From the IMG/VR virus record IMGVR_UViG_3300037070_003074, positions 1 to 24,710 of that record: a DNA stretch of 24,710 nucleotides, one strand, 5' to 3'. The stretch comes from a virus. A model generated the notes under the pieces. It searched no databases, was not told the origin of the DNA, and worked only from the letters and a program-made list of their open reading frames with translations. This document shows positions 1 through 6,119 of the stretch, in pieces (positions within the stretch are counted from its first letter, which is position 1; each line of letters starts with the position of its first letter). The position numbers and the translations under genes are program-made.

Positions 1-64
1 GGGCTGTGCCGGTCTGGGGCCTCAAAAAACTGGGGGGGTTGGGGGTGTTGGACAGCGGTTCCAT
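1..64 (-). CDS. Partial gene at left edge, proline-rich N-terminus
   Basis: An ATG at 64-62 opens a frame that runs off the left end of the window after 21 codons (begins MEPLSNTPNPP). A GGGGA ribosome-binding-like stretch lies about 7 bases upstream, and the stop codon of the preceding gene (67-69) is only two bases away, as elsewhere in this operon. The visible peptide is rich in Pro, Ser and Thr, and no family can be assigned. It could be the last gene of the early operon or a chance frame in the G/C-run-rich end of the genome. Confidence 0.4.
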   Translation of the reverse strand, partial: MEPLSNTPNPPSFLRPQTGTA

Positions 65-66
65 TG

Positions 67-372
67 TCAGTCCCCATCGATCGGGCGGTGGTCGAGCATG
101 TGGCGTTGGGTGTTGCGGGCGGGGCGTGGAGCGTCGTCCCGTCCCATCGGGATGACCAGCAGCACGCACCGATGGCAGGCCCACGATGCGCCGCGCTCGT
201 TTGTCCGTACCATCGGATCCCCGCACGTTGGGCACGGCACCCGCTCCGGTCGTAGTTCGAGGACGTGCCCGCATTCCTCGGCGGTGTACGGCTTACCGAT
301 GTGGTCGACGATGAACGTCATCAACCGGTCGGCGTAGTCCCGGTCGGAGTCGTTCAGCGGGTCAATTCCCAT
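67..372 (-). CDS. Small zinc-ribbon protein, early operon
   Basis: 101 residues starting at ATG 372, with GGAG 7 bases upstream. The start lies inside the 3' end of the preceding HTH gene (11-base overlap). A CPTC pair (Cys47/Cys50) and a CHRC pair (Cys66/Cys69) form a plausible zinc ribbon (seen). The C-terminus is rich in Arg, His and Pro. Such small zinc proteins are common in early regions of actinophages, mostly with unknown roles; DNA or protein binding is inferred from the ribbon only. A longer in-frame extension to 573 exists but would run through the two upstream genes, so the internal ATG with its ribosome site is preferred. Confidence 0.75.
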   Translation of the reverse strand: MGIDPLNDSDRDYADRLMTFIVDHIGKPYTAEECGHVLELRPERVPCPTCGDPMVRTNERGASWACHRCVLLVIPMGRDDAPRPARNTQRHMLDHRPIDGD

Positions 373-595
373 CGGTGGACTCCAGCTCGATGGCGATCCA
401 GTCGAGTAGCTCCCGTTCCTCGATGACGAGGCGGCCGGCGAGTCGGTGAAACGGTGGGCCAAGTCCTCGAGAGCGGAGTTGGCGTAGTGCTTTCGGGCTG
501 CGGCGCAGGATTGGGGCGACCTCGTCGAGTGTGTAGAACCGTGGCAGGAGTGGGCTTGGCGGTGGTAGTCCACCGTTCACCGGGTCCATGCTCAC
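362..595 (-). CDS. Small helix-turn-helix (HTH_17/excisionase-like) DNA-binding protein
   Basis: 77 residues. The middle (about residues 20-66) fits the winged HTH_17 fold of excisionase-like proteins: FYTLDEVAPILRRSPKALRQ is helix-turn-helix, followed by a basic wing ending in RLVIEERELLDWI. The start is GTG 595, overlapping the stop of the upstream gene (GTGA); ATG 589 is an in-frame alternative with a GGGG stretch just before it. It is the second HTH_17 protein in this phage. The other, at 4029-4220, lies beside the repressor. Either could be the excisionase; this one is far from attP and may instead regulate early genes. Confidence 0.75.
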   Translation of the reverse strand: MSMDPVNGGLPPPSPLLPRFYTLDEVAPILRRSPKALRQLRSRGLGPPFHRLAGRLVIEERELLDWIAIELESTDGN

Positions 596-828
596 CCCAT
601 CCGCTCGAGGGTGGCGCGTACCGCGTTGAGGCGGGCGAGTGTCTCGTCGACGGTGAGCTCGGGTTCCGGGTCGAACAGTTCGTCATCCCACCAGATGTGG
701 GTGCATGGGGTGACGGTGGTGTACTCGACGGGTTGGCCTTGGGCGGTGGCGTGGATGGGTGGGCCTGGCTGCCAGCCGGTGCCGGCACACCGGGTGCAGG
801 CGGGTGGGTGGTTGGCTGGTGAGGTCAT
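592..828 (-). CDS. Small zinc-binding protein with CxxCxGxGW motif
   Basis: 78 residues from ATG 828; the ribosome site (GGAA) is weak. Near the N-terminus is CTRCAGTGW (about residues 11-19), a half of the DnaJ-type CxxCxGxG zinc knuckle, with a third Cys in TPCTHIWW further on. The C-terminal third is acidic and probably helical (ELTVDETLARLNAVRATLERM). No specific function can be assigned. It is the first gene after the iteron-containing gap at 829-966, so a promoter for it may lie there. Confidence 0.7.
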   Translation of the reverse strand: MTSPANHPPACTRCAGTGWQPGPPIHATAQGQPVEYTTVTPCTHIWWDDELFDPEPELTVDETLARLNAVRATLERMG

Positions 829-966
829 CGTGTTCCGGTTTTCGGAGCCGGTTCGCGTAACAACGTAAGAGTCTTAAGAATGTAAGTAGTTATCTCGTCT
901 CGTCTCGTCCCCGTGACTCCACCCGTGACATCGAGAAGTGTCACGGCGTGACTCCACCCGTGACAT
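829..966. other. Candidate replication origin / regulatory gap
   Basis: A 138-base non-coding gap in an otherwise gapless early operon. Bases 856-893 are AT-rich, unlike the surrounding sequence, and contain a CTTAAG palindrome and three GTAA words. They are followed by three tandem CTCGT units (about 894-909) and then GTGAC iterons (912-966). It lies directly downstream of the replisome-organiser-like gene. An AT-rich unwinding patch beside iterons is the classical layout of a theta origin; a promoter/operator for the gene at 592-828 is the alternative. This is inference from layout only. Confidence 0.45.
912..966. repeat. 20-bp direct repeat with GTGAC iterons
   Basis: CGTGACTCCACCCGTGACAT occurs perfectly at 912-931 and again at 947-966 (35-base period). 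Each copy contains two GTGAC words 12 bases apart. Between the copies, GTGACA and TGTCAC form a 7-bp inverted repeat with an 8-base spacer (CGTGACA at 924-930, TGTCACG at 939-945). This gives five GTGAC sites in 55 bases. They look like binding sites for a phage initiator or regulator. Confidence 0.75.
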
Positions 967-1326
967 TCATGGGTGCCGGTGCCTGGTCTGACGGTCCCGC
1001 CACGCCGCCCGCTCGGCCTCGACGGCGACCCTCATCGCCTGCGGGTTCATCAACTGGTAGTCGTGGATGTCCCATCCGTCGCCGTTCGGCACCCACAGCT
1101 GTCGGGTGACGAGCTCGGCAACCCGCGACCCCGTCGTCTTCCTCGATAATCCGGCCTGACCTGCGAGTTCTGGCAGCATGCGGGCAGGGATGTGACCGTC
1201 GGTGAGCTGGTCGGCGGTGTACAGGATCGACGCCAAATGCAACAGCCGGGCCCCCGACGTCACTGCTGTCACCTTCGGATTCCGCAGATAGGACGTGTCG
1301 ATCTTCACCCATCTCGAACCGGCCAT
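967..1326 (-). CDS. Replisome-organiser-like winged-helix protein
   Basis: 119 residues from ATG 1326, one base after the preceding stop. The N-terminus (WVKIDTSYLRNPKV, then a helical segment GARLLHLASILYTADQLTDGHI) resembles the N-terminal winged-helix domain of phage replisome organisers and of related actinophage HTH proteins. A second helical block (LAGQAGLSRKTTGSRVAELV) looks like a recognition helix. The C-terminus is basic and Arg-rich. The position, after the annealing protein and immediately before the iteron gap, fits a replication initiator or primosome loader. No helicase-loader or ATPase domain is present, so the exact role is inferred. Confidence 0.65.
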   Translation of the reverse strand: MAGSRWVKIDTSYLRNPKVTAVTSGARLLHLASILYTADQLTDGHIPARMLPELAGQAGLSRKTTGSRVAELVTRQLWVPNGDGWDIHDYQLMNPQAMRVAVEAERAAWRDRQTRHRHP

Positions 1327-1327
1327 C

Positions 1328-1516
1328 TCATCGGTGATCCTCTCTCCACTCGTCCCACTGGGCTTCGATCAACGGTTCCATTTCGTCGCCCGCCAGGCGC
1401 TCGAGGTCGAGCTCTGAGCGGCCCAGATCGTGGTCGTCAGGGACGCCGTCGAGCGCATCCTCGAGCGGTTCGACGATCCGCCACCAGGGCGGCAACGGGT
1501 AGACGCGCCTACCCAT
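1328..1516 (-). CDS. Small acidic protein, unknown function
   Basis: 62 residues from ATG 1516, with GGAGG 6 bases upstream; the start overlaps the end of the ERF gene by 8 bases. The N-terminus is basic and aromatic (MGRRVYPLPPWW) and the rest is strongly acidic (many Asp/Glu, pI clearly low). No known domain is recognised. The frame stays open upstream to 1783, but that part is a shadow of the ERF gene. Its place between annealing protein and replication protein suggests a role in recombination or replication (inference). Confidence 0.65.
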   Translation of the reverse strand: MGRRVYPLPPWWRIVEPLEDALDGVPDDHDLGRSELDLERLAGDEMEPLIEAQWDEWREDHR

Positions 1517-2183
1517 CACCGCCCTCCACGGTGGCGTCCGGAGTGGGGCTGATCTGCTCACCCACCCCGCTCGCATCTTCCCGCGCCTTCGCTGCCCGCG
1601 ACAGGGCATCGCGCAGGGCGGCGACCTCGGACACGTACACGTCGGCCGGATCCGTCGTCCTGCCCCCCGTGGCGGTCTCCACCACGTCCGCCACGACGAC
1701 ACCGGCATCGGTGGCGGCGGTGAGGAACCGTTCCACGTTCGCCTCCGACAGGGTCGCCGGCGGCCTAGACGCAGCGGTGGCACCGTCGTCGTCCTCGGTC
1801 GCCAGACCGAGGATCGACATCAGGCTGTACCGGCGCGCATACGTGGCGGCGCTACCCGTGTTCTGGGCCGTGTTCCCCGCCGGCAACCGGAACGGGGCAA
1901 ACAGGAGATGCGACCCGGATGTGTGCATGACGGTGGTGCGCACGGTGATGTCCCCCGCTTCGATCGTCGCCACCTGAAACACCGCCAAGTCATGCTTCGA
2001 GAGGACTTTGCGGGCATGGCTGGTGATGTCCCCCAGCTCGGCGTAGCTGTACGAGTAGGTGCCGGCGTTGGCGGTGCGGGAGCGGACGATCTCCTGCAAC
2101 TCACCCAACGCCGACACCCACGCCGGCGCCAACACCTCCAGATCACCCACGACCTGCCACGCCGACGACTCGACGGTGGTCAT
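1509..2183 (-). CDS. erf: ERF-family single-strand annealing protein
   Basis: 224 residues from ATG 2183 (ATGA overlap with the upstream nuclease). The core (about residues 25-135) carries ERF-superfamily signatures: SYSYAELGDITSHARKVLSK, then TVRTTVMHTSGSHLLFAPF, and ATYARRYSLMSILGLATEDD, where the GSAATYARRYSLMSILGL segment is the family hallmark. ERF proteins anneal complementary single strands during phage recombination and genome circularisation. The C-terminal 85 residues are Ala/Thr/Asp-rich and probably flexible. Translational coupling to the PD-(D/E)XK nuclease suggests an exonuclease-annealase pair like Red or RecET (inference). Confidence 0.9.
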   Translation of the reverse strand: MTTVESSAWQVVGDLEVLAPAWVSALGELQEIVRSRTANAGTYSYSYAELGDITSHARKVLSKHDLAVFQVATIEAGDITVRTTVMHTSGSHLLFAPFRLPAGNTAQNTGSAATYARRYSLMSILGLATEDDDGATAASRPPATLSEANVERFLTAATDAGVVVADVVETATGGRTTDPADVYVSEVAALRDALSRAAKAREDASGVGEQISPTPDATVEGGDG

Positions 2184-2578
2184 GGCGCACCGTTCCCATC
2201 AGGGTGCTGCGACGCCCCGATCACAAGCACGTCGTTGATCACCCCGGCCCGCCGGGCGCGACGGATCATGGCGCCGAGCAGACCTGTCTGAGGATGGGAC
2301 AGCACGAGCAGGAAGGGGCGTTCCTCGCCGGCCTCGTGCAGGTCGTAGGCGTCGGCGATTGCCTTTTTGACGGTGTCTCGGCCCGATGGCCCAGCGCCCC
2401 ACACCTTCACCTCGACCAACCACTCCTCTTCCCCCACCGCGGGGTTGATGGCGGAGAAGTCGGCTCGGTGACCGGACGCGGTGTTCACCTGTCGCCCGGT
2501 GATCTCCCAGCCTGAACGCACTAGCGACCATTCGGCGACGGCCTCGCCGACCACCCCGGCTGGCTTCGGGCGGCTCAT
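2180..2578 (-). CDS. PD-(D/E)XK-type nuclease
   Basis: 132 residues from ATG 2578, overlapping the methyltransferase stop (ATGA). Visible catalytic-type pattern: an early Glu-containing helix (GEAVAEWSLV, residues 11-20), Asp40 in GHRADFSAI, then Glu56-Val-Lys58 in WLVEVKVW, i.e. the D...ExK core of the restriction-endonuclease-like fold. It is short, with no accessory domain. Two roles fit the neighbours: exonuclease partner of the downstream ERF protein, or the cutting half of a restriction pair with the upstream methyltransferase. The frame extends upstream to 2824 but overlaps the methyltransferase, so the coupled ATG is used. Confidence 0.75.
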   Translation of the reverse strand: MSRPKPAGVVGEAVAEWSLVRSGWEITGRQVNTASGHRADFSAINPAVGEEEWLVEVKVWGAGPSGRDTVKKAIADAYDLHEAGEERPFLLVLSHPQTGLLGAMIRRARRAGVINDVLVIGASQHPDGNGAP

Positions 2579-3297
2579 TTCGTGAAGACGAGCAGCATCG
2601 ATGTCACCTCCCTGGCGTGCTTCTGCTCTCGCGGTGAGCCGTCGAGGTTGGTCTGCACCTGCGGCCCACCTCCGGTGTGATGGTGGAAGCGGTCGACCAG
2701 GCGCAGCTCGAGGTGCTCGGCCTCGTCGACGACGTGGAACGTGTTCCACACCTTGTGGCCCGACTCGACATAGTCCATGCACTTGACGAGCAGGTAGCCG
2801 CCGGGGGCGAGGATGCGGGTGCACTCAGCCAGGCCGGCGTCGATCAGTCGGCGGATCATCCGCCAACCCTTCAACTCCCCGAGACCGAAACGGTCGTACA
2901 GATCGTCGACCGACGACGTTTCCCGGCTGCCTGTCGAGATGTACGGCGGGTCGAAGCACACGACCTCGACCGAGTCGTCCGGCTCGGACAAGTCGCGGAA
3001 GTCGACCTCGTCGAGCGTGTAGAGATCGTGCGCGGCAAGGGCCGGCGGACGGTAGCGGGTCCACCATGACCCCTTCCCGTACGTGACATCGAGCACCGTC
3101 GAGGTCGGCCCCCCGAGGTAGCCGAGCCGGGCGACGGTGGCGATCAGCACCCCATTCGAGCCCCGAATGACCGACGAAACTGCGGAAGTTTTCTCCGCAG
3201 ATTTGCCCACTCTCCAACGGCATCGTGGCGAGCAGTAGAGCTTGTTCGGACGCCCGTCGATGACGGCTGTGCAGCCCGCGCAGCGACGCTTCACCAT
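2575..3297 (-). CDS. DNA methyltransferase with N-terminal zinc finger
   Basis: 240 residues from ATG 3297, overlapping the preceding gene by 7 bases. N-terminus: Cys6/Cys9 and Cys22/Cys26 form a small zinc finger (CAGC...YCSPRC). The catalytic part has the DPPY motif IV at residues 116-119 (CFDPPYI), typical of amino-methyltransferases (N6-adenine or N4-cytosine). LDVTYGKGSWW (69-79) looks like the SAM-binding or D-motif region, and LAPGGYLLVKCMD (163-175) is a typical later strand. Roles known for phage enzymes include protection from host restriction and regulation of packaging or repression. A nuclease gene follows with an ATGA overlap. Target sequence cannot be read from the sequence. 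Confidence 0.85.
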   Translation of the reverse strand: MVKRRCAGCTAVIDGRPNKLYCSPRCRWRVGKSAEKTSAVSSVIRGSNGVLIATVARLGYLGGPTSTVLDVTYGKGSWWTRYRPPALAAHDLYTLDEVDFRDLSEPDDSVEVVCFDPPYISTGSRETSSVDDLYDRFGLGELKGWRMIRRLIDAGLAECTRILAPGGYLLVKCMDYVESGHKVWNTFHVVDEAEHLELRLVDRFHHHTGGGPQVQTNLDGSPREQKHAREVTSMLLVFTK

Positions 3298-3518
3298 GAC
3301 GCCGGGTGACGGACCCTGCCGTCAGGACCGATGAGCCCGTCGTACGCCGCCCGCACGGTCCTGATGCAGGAGAGACACATTCCCGCCATGGCGTCGTGCT
3401 CGTCATCGTGGAGCACTAGGACGGCCTGTCCCATGGCGCAGAACGAGCACGTCGTGTTGACGTAGTCGTCGCCGAAGAACACGTTGATCTGTGTCGCTTG
3501 ACATCCGTTGCCGTTCAT
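3291..3518 (-). CDS. Small Cys-rich zinc protein
   Basis: 75 residues from ATG 3518 with AGGAGA 7 bases upstream, one of the best ribosome sites in the early operon. CSFC (Cys24/Cys27) and CLSC (Cys48/Cys51) form a likely zinc ribbon. The frame is open back to 3797, but the upstream part is low-complexity shadow sequence, and the strong ribosome site fixes the internal start. It overlaps the 49-residue membrane-protein gene upstream (ATGA) and the methyltransferase downstream. Function unknown. Confidence 0.75.
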   Translation of the reverse strand: MNGNGCQATQINVFFGDDYVNTTCSFCAMGQAVLVLHDDEHDAMAGMCLSCIRTVRAAYDGLIGPDGRVRHPASW

Positions 3519-3664
3519 GGGTGTCTCCTGATCTCCGCGAGTAGTCGGTGGTGTGAGGTGCGGGCGCGTTCGCGTTCGGCCCGGTCGTTGGCGCGGCGTT
3601 GCGTGTACTCGATCAACACGCCGAGGACGAGCCCGGCGCCGACGACGAGCAGCCAGCCGATCAC
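3515..3664 (-). CDS. Single-pass small membrane protein (49 residues)
   Basis: A short gene from GTG 3664 (GTGA overlap with the VRR-NUC stop) to TGA 3517-3515 (ATGA overlap with the next start). The N-terminal 19 residues (IGWLLVVGAGLVLGVLIEY) form one hydrophobic membrane segment. They are followed by a strongly charged tail with many Arg/Glu (RANDRAERERAR), predicted cytoplasmic and helical. Perfect stop-start coupling on both sides supports it as a real gene. Function unknown; early-expressed small membrane proteins of phages often act on the host envelope or in superinfection exclusion (inference). Confidence 0.7.
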   Translation of the reverse strand: MIGWLLVVGAGLVLGVLIEYTQRRANDRAERERARTSHHRLLAEIRRHP

Positions 3665-4032
3665 GCTCGGCTCGCCTTCGTGGCGAGCTCTTGGATGAAG
3701 GCGCCCATCTCGACCTGGCCGCGGACCATGCGCCAGGCCCCGCCGGCCCGGGTGAGGTCATGCCCCCACTGCTCCTGCTCCATCGTGAGCCGGCCACCGG
3801 CGGCCTTCACTTCGACGAACATGACGCCCGCCGTGTCGTGGACGAGGATGACGTCGGGCCAACCTTTGCCGTCACCCTCGACGGCGGTGCGCCACCCGTG
3901 CAGGGTGCGGGCCGGGCGGAAGTGAACGAACCGGTAGTGGAGCCAGCCGCACGCTTCTTTCAGGGTGCGGATCAGGTCGGCTTCTGCGGCGTCGTCGACG
4001 CTCACCACCGCGGTGGCCGGGGTGTCGGTCAC
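3661..4032 (-). CDS. VRR-NUC domain endonuclease
   Basis: 123 residues from GTG 4032 (GTGA overlap with the preceding HTH gene). The VRR-NUC pattern is clear: KGWPDVILV with Asp60, then MFVEVKAAGGRLTMEQEQW with Glu74-x-Lys76 and the Gln-containing helix. VRR-NUC proteins are PD-(D/E)XK nucleases, found as stand-alone phage proteins that cut branched DNA such as Holliday or flap structures. Here it probably resolves replication or recombination intermediates before packaging, in the same operon as the ERF annealing protein. Length is typical for stand-alone phage members. Confidence 0.9.
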   Translation of the reverse strand: MTDTPATAVVSVDDAAEADLIRTLKEACGWLHYRFVHFRPARTLHGWRTAVEGDGKGWPDVILVHDTAGVMFVEVKAAGGRLTMEQEQWGHDLTRAGGAWRMVRGQVEMGAFIQELATKASRA

Positions 4033-4220
4033 GACGCGAGGGTGTTGGCGTCGATGAACGCGGCGAGCTCGTCGTCGCGCACCAGTGTCCGCCGGCCGAT
4101 CTTGACCCGGGACAGGACACCGTCGGCGATCAGCTGCCAGACGAAGCGCTGCGACATGCCGCCGAGCAGGTCGGCGGCGACGGCGACGCTGTGGAGTCGC
4201 ACACTGGCGGCCGCTGGCAT
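4029..4220 (-). CDS. HTH_17 DNA-binding protein, probable excisionase or Cro-like
   Basis: 63 residues from ATG 4220, which has GGAG 6 bases upstream. Upstream in-frame starts at 4235 (ATG) and 4250 (TTG) lack a good ribosome site. The sequence fits HTH_17: SVAVAADLLGGMSQRFVWQLIADG, then basic KIGRRTLVRDDELAAFI. It is divergent from the repressor at 4421 across a 200-base control region and is the first gene of the early leftward operon. That place suits a Cro or Xis role: switching to lytic growth, or directing the integrase towards excision. Which of the two cannot be told from sequence. Confidence 0.75.
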   Translation of the reverse strand: MPAAASVRLHSVAVAADLLGGMSQRFVWQLIADGVLSRVKIGRRTLVRDDELAAFIDANTLAS

Positions 4221-4420
4221 CTCGCTCTCCGACATCCTGCTAACCCCCAACTATCTGGAGTGGCGCCCGCCTTGTGAGCAGGCAAGCAGGTGCAGCCCTG
4301 TGGATACAAGAGGGCGTTTCATGGGGATTAGTTGTTGAACCTGGGGATTGTGCAGGGCCGTTCACGGCCGTGCATGACTGTGCACAAACTCAGCCGGTCG
4401 GTACCGTCATCGGAAGATTC
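4221..4420. promoter_or_regulatory. Divergent control region (lysis-lysogeny switch)
   Basis: A 200-base gap between the leftward early operon and the rightward repressor. It contains TGGGGATT twice at exactly 20-base spacing (4322-4329, 4342-4349) and three GTGCA words (4350-4354, 4370-4374, 4380-4384). The outermost GTGCA words lie in TTGTGCA and TGTGCACAA, giving an imperfect inverted arrangement. These are good operator candidates for the HTH repressor or the HTH_17 protein. No promoter with convincing -35 and -10 boxes could be picked by eye. Confidence 0.5.
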
Positions 4421-4807
4421 ATGCCGACGAGTACCCGCAGAGCCGCGCACCGCGAGATCGCACTAGCAGTGACGGAGCGGCGCGCCTTCTACGGGCTGTC
4501 CCAGATCGAGGCGGCCGAATGGTGCGGGCTCGGAGTCGAGACGTACCGCTCGATCGAGGACCTCACCGGGCAGAGCAAGGCTCGCGTCGAGACGTTGCAC
4601 GGGATAGCCACCGGCCTCCACTTCGAGTTGCGCGAGCTCCTGGAGCTGCAGGCCGGCGAGCAGATCGAGTTGAGCCCACCGGAGCCGCTCACCGTCGAGG
4701 AGCTCGAGCTCGCTGAGCACATCCGGATACTCCGCGGACTCCCGGTCGAGCACCGCCGTCACATCTACCTGATCGCCCATGACATCCGCGAGGCACTGCC
4801 GGGCTAA
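4421..4807 (+). CDS. HTH (XRE-like) repressor, probable immunity repressor
   Basis: 128 residues from ATG 4421 (GGAAG 6 bases upstream); the frame is open back to 4274 but the extension has no HTH or good start. Residues about 10-75 form an XRE-like HTH (EIALAVTERRAFYGLSQIEA, then GLGVETYRSIEDLTGQ, and TLHGIATGLHFELREL). The C-terminus is acidic then helical and has no LexA-type peptidase, so induction by self-cleavage is unlikely. It is one of only two plus-strand genes, is divergent from the early operon, and its stop overlaps the integrase stop by 4 bases (convergent). This is the typical place of a phage repressor; antirepression or autoregulation via 4221-4420 is inferred. Confidence 0.75.
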   Translation: MPTSTRRAAHREIALAVTERRAFYGLSQIEAAEWCGLGVETYRSIEDLTGQSKARVETLHGIATGLHFELRELLELQAGEQIELSPPEPLTVEELELAEHIRILRGLPVEHRRHIYLIAHDIREALPG

Positions 4808-5973
4808 CGGTCGAAGATCGCCGCCTGCATCGCGTCGGCGGCCTCCAGGCGGGCCGGTTCCATGAGGTGCCCGTAGATGTCGGCGGTGACCCGGATCGAG
4901 GAGTGGCCGAGCATCTCCGAGACGACCTTGAGCGGGACGCCCTGGGCGATGAGGATGCTCGCCGCCGAGTGCCGCATGCCGTGCGGCGTCCAGTGTCCGA
5001 GCCCGGCTTCTGCCGCCAGTGTGGTGACGAGACGGGTCGTCTTGTCGGGATCTCGGGGGGTGCCGACCGACGTGGTGAACACCATGTCGTCGAAGGGCCA
5101 GTCACGCGCCCAGCCGGGGCCGTACGCGAGGCGTTCTTCTGCCTGGGTGCTGCGATGCCGGCGCAGGACGTCGGCGACGGCGCGGGGGAGGTGCACCGTA
5201 CGTTCGGAGTCGGCCTTGGCCTGCTCCCAGCACAACGCACCCCGGTCGGCCTTGGCGATGGCACCTGCGACGGTCAGGGTGGCGCGTGGGGCGTCGAGAC
5301 GGATGTCGCGCCACCGCAGGCCGAGCGCCTCACCGCGGCGCAGTCCGAGTCCGAGCAGCACGGTGATGAGCGCGCCGTGGCCTTGGGCCTCGGCGAGTGC
5401 GAGCAGTGAGCGGGCCTCGTCCGGGTCGAGGGTGCCCTTCTTCGGCCGTGGCACCCGGACGCCGTCGACGAGCGCCGCCACGTTGCGGGTGACCAGTCCA
5501 TCGATCTCTGCCGAGCGCAGTGCCCGGCGAAGCACCGAACGGGCGAGGCGCTGGGTGTTGGGGGACAGGCCCCGGCGGGACATCGACGAGAGCATGCGGC
5601 GGACATCGGCGGGGGACAGCGCGGCGACCTCGATGCGTCCGACGGTGGGGTCGATGTAGAGGCGCACGACGTTGGCGTAGTTGGTGGCGGTGCCGGTCCG
5701 CTTGTTCTCGGCCGGCAGGACGTCGGTCAGCCAGTAGGTCATGAACCGTGACACGGTGAGCCCGGCCGGCAGGTCCGGGCTCGCGTTGGCGGCGGTGCGG
5801 AGCTGCTCGAGGCGGTGCTCGACCTCTTCCTGTGTGCGGCCGAACACGGTGCGGCGCCGCCGTGTGCCGGACGTGTCGTAGACGGTGATCTGGCCGACGT
5901 AACGCTGCCGGTCCTCGTTCCACCACACCGAGCCGCGACCGTTGGCGTTGCGTCGCTGGTTGGTCTTCGACAT
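4804..5973 (-). CDS. int: Tyrosine site-specific integrase
   Basis: 389 residues from ATG 5973 with GGAGG 7 bases upstream; an ATG/NTG nine codons earlier (6000) lacks a ribosome site and overlaps an attP arm repeat. N-terminal arm-binding domain (GSVWWNEDRQRYVGQITV, residues 14-31), SAM-like core-binding domain (about 70-155), and C-terminal catalytic domain with Arg212 (GLRRGE), Lys253, His331-x-x-Arg334 (HGMRH), His357 (LGHSS) and nucleophile Tyr367 (IYGH). All catalytic residues are present, so it should be active. It acts on the attP just upstream; the arm repeats at 5991-6010 sit in its 5' leader, so integrase binding may repress its own gene. It converges with the repressor (4-base overlap). 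Confidence 0.97.
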   Translation of the reverse strand: MSKTNQRRNANGRGSVWWNEDRQRYVGQITVYDTSGTRRRRTVFGRTQEEVEHRLEQLRTAANASPDLPAGLTVSRFMTYWLTDVLPAENKRTGTATNYANVVRLYIDPTVGRIEVAALSPADVRRMLSSMSRRGLSPNTQRLARSVLRRALRSAEIDGLVTRNVAALVDGVRVPRPKKGTLDPDEARSLLALAEAQGHGALITVLLGLGLRRGEALGLRWRDIRLDAPRATLTVAGAIAKADRGALCWEQAKADSERTVHLPRAVADVLRRHRSTQAEERLAYGPGWARDWPFDDMVFTTSVGTPRDPDKTTRLVTTLAAEAGLGHWTPHGMRHSAASILIAQGVPLKVVSEMLGHSSIRVTADIYGHLMEPARLEAADAMQAAIFDR

Positions 5974-5990
5974 GTCGATCCTCCGCAGGG

Positions 5991-6010
5991 TGTTAGCCAA
6001 CTGTTAGCCA
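5991..6010 (+). repeat. Integrase arm-type sites, P arm (two TGTTAGCCA copies)
   Basis: TGTTAGCCA occurs at 5991-5999 and 6002-6010, 11 bases apart in the same orientation. The same nine bases recur as a pair on the other side of the tRNA-like core. Paired direct repeats flanking the core are the known layout of arm-binding sites for two-domain tyrosine integrases such as those of lambda and L5. They overlap the upstream region of int. Confidence 0.85.
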
Positions 6011-6046
6011 CGGGGGTCCGCAGGCGTGTTCACCAGTATGCACGCT

Positions 6047-6111
6047 GGTGCACTGAATAGTGGCCGCACCCTGGCAGTTTGTCTCTGCATGGACCGGCAC
6101 CACAGTGCACC
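6047..6111. repeat. 9-bp inverted repeat in the attP P arm
   Basis: GGTGCACTG (6047-6055) and CAGTGCACC (6103-6111) are perfect inverted copies between the P-arm sites and the core. CACCAG/CTGGTG at 6031-6036/6045-6050 forms a second small inverted repeat. The GTGCAC word also appears in the repressor control region (4380-4385). These may bind the excisionase/HTH_17 protein or a host bending factor; no direct evidence. Confidence 0.5.
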
Positions 6112-6119
6112 GGATTCCG

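Noticed and set aside
2180-3297. Confident call of a restriction-modification system
   Set aside because: The methylase-nuclease pair fits, but coupling of the nuclease to ERF fits a recombination pair equally well and no target-recognition domain is visible.
3291-3797. 168-residue version of the Cys-rich protein gene
   Set aside because: The upstream 93 residues are low-complexity Arg/Pro shadow sequence over other genes; a strong ribosome site marks the internal ATG 3518.
4421-4807. Integration-dependent immunity with attP inside the repressor gene
   Set aside because: The attP lies 1.2 kb from the repressor and outside it, and the integrase and repressor C-termini show no Ala-Ala-type degradation tag.
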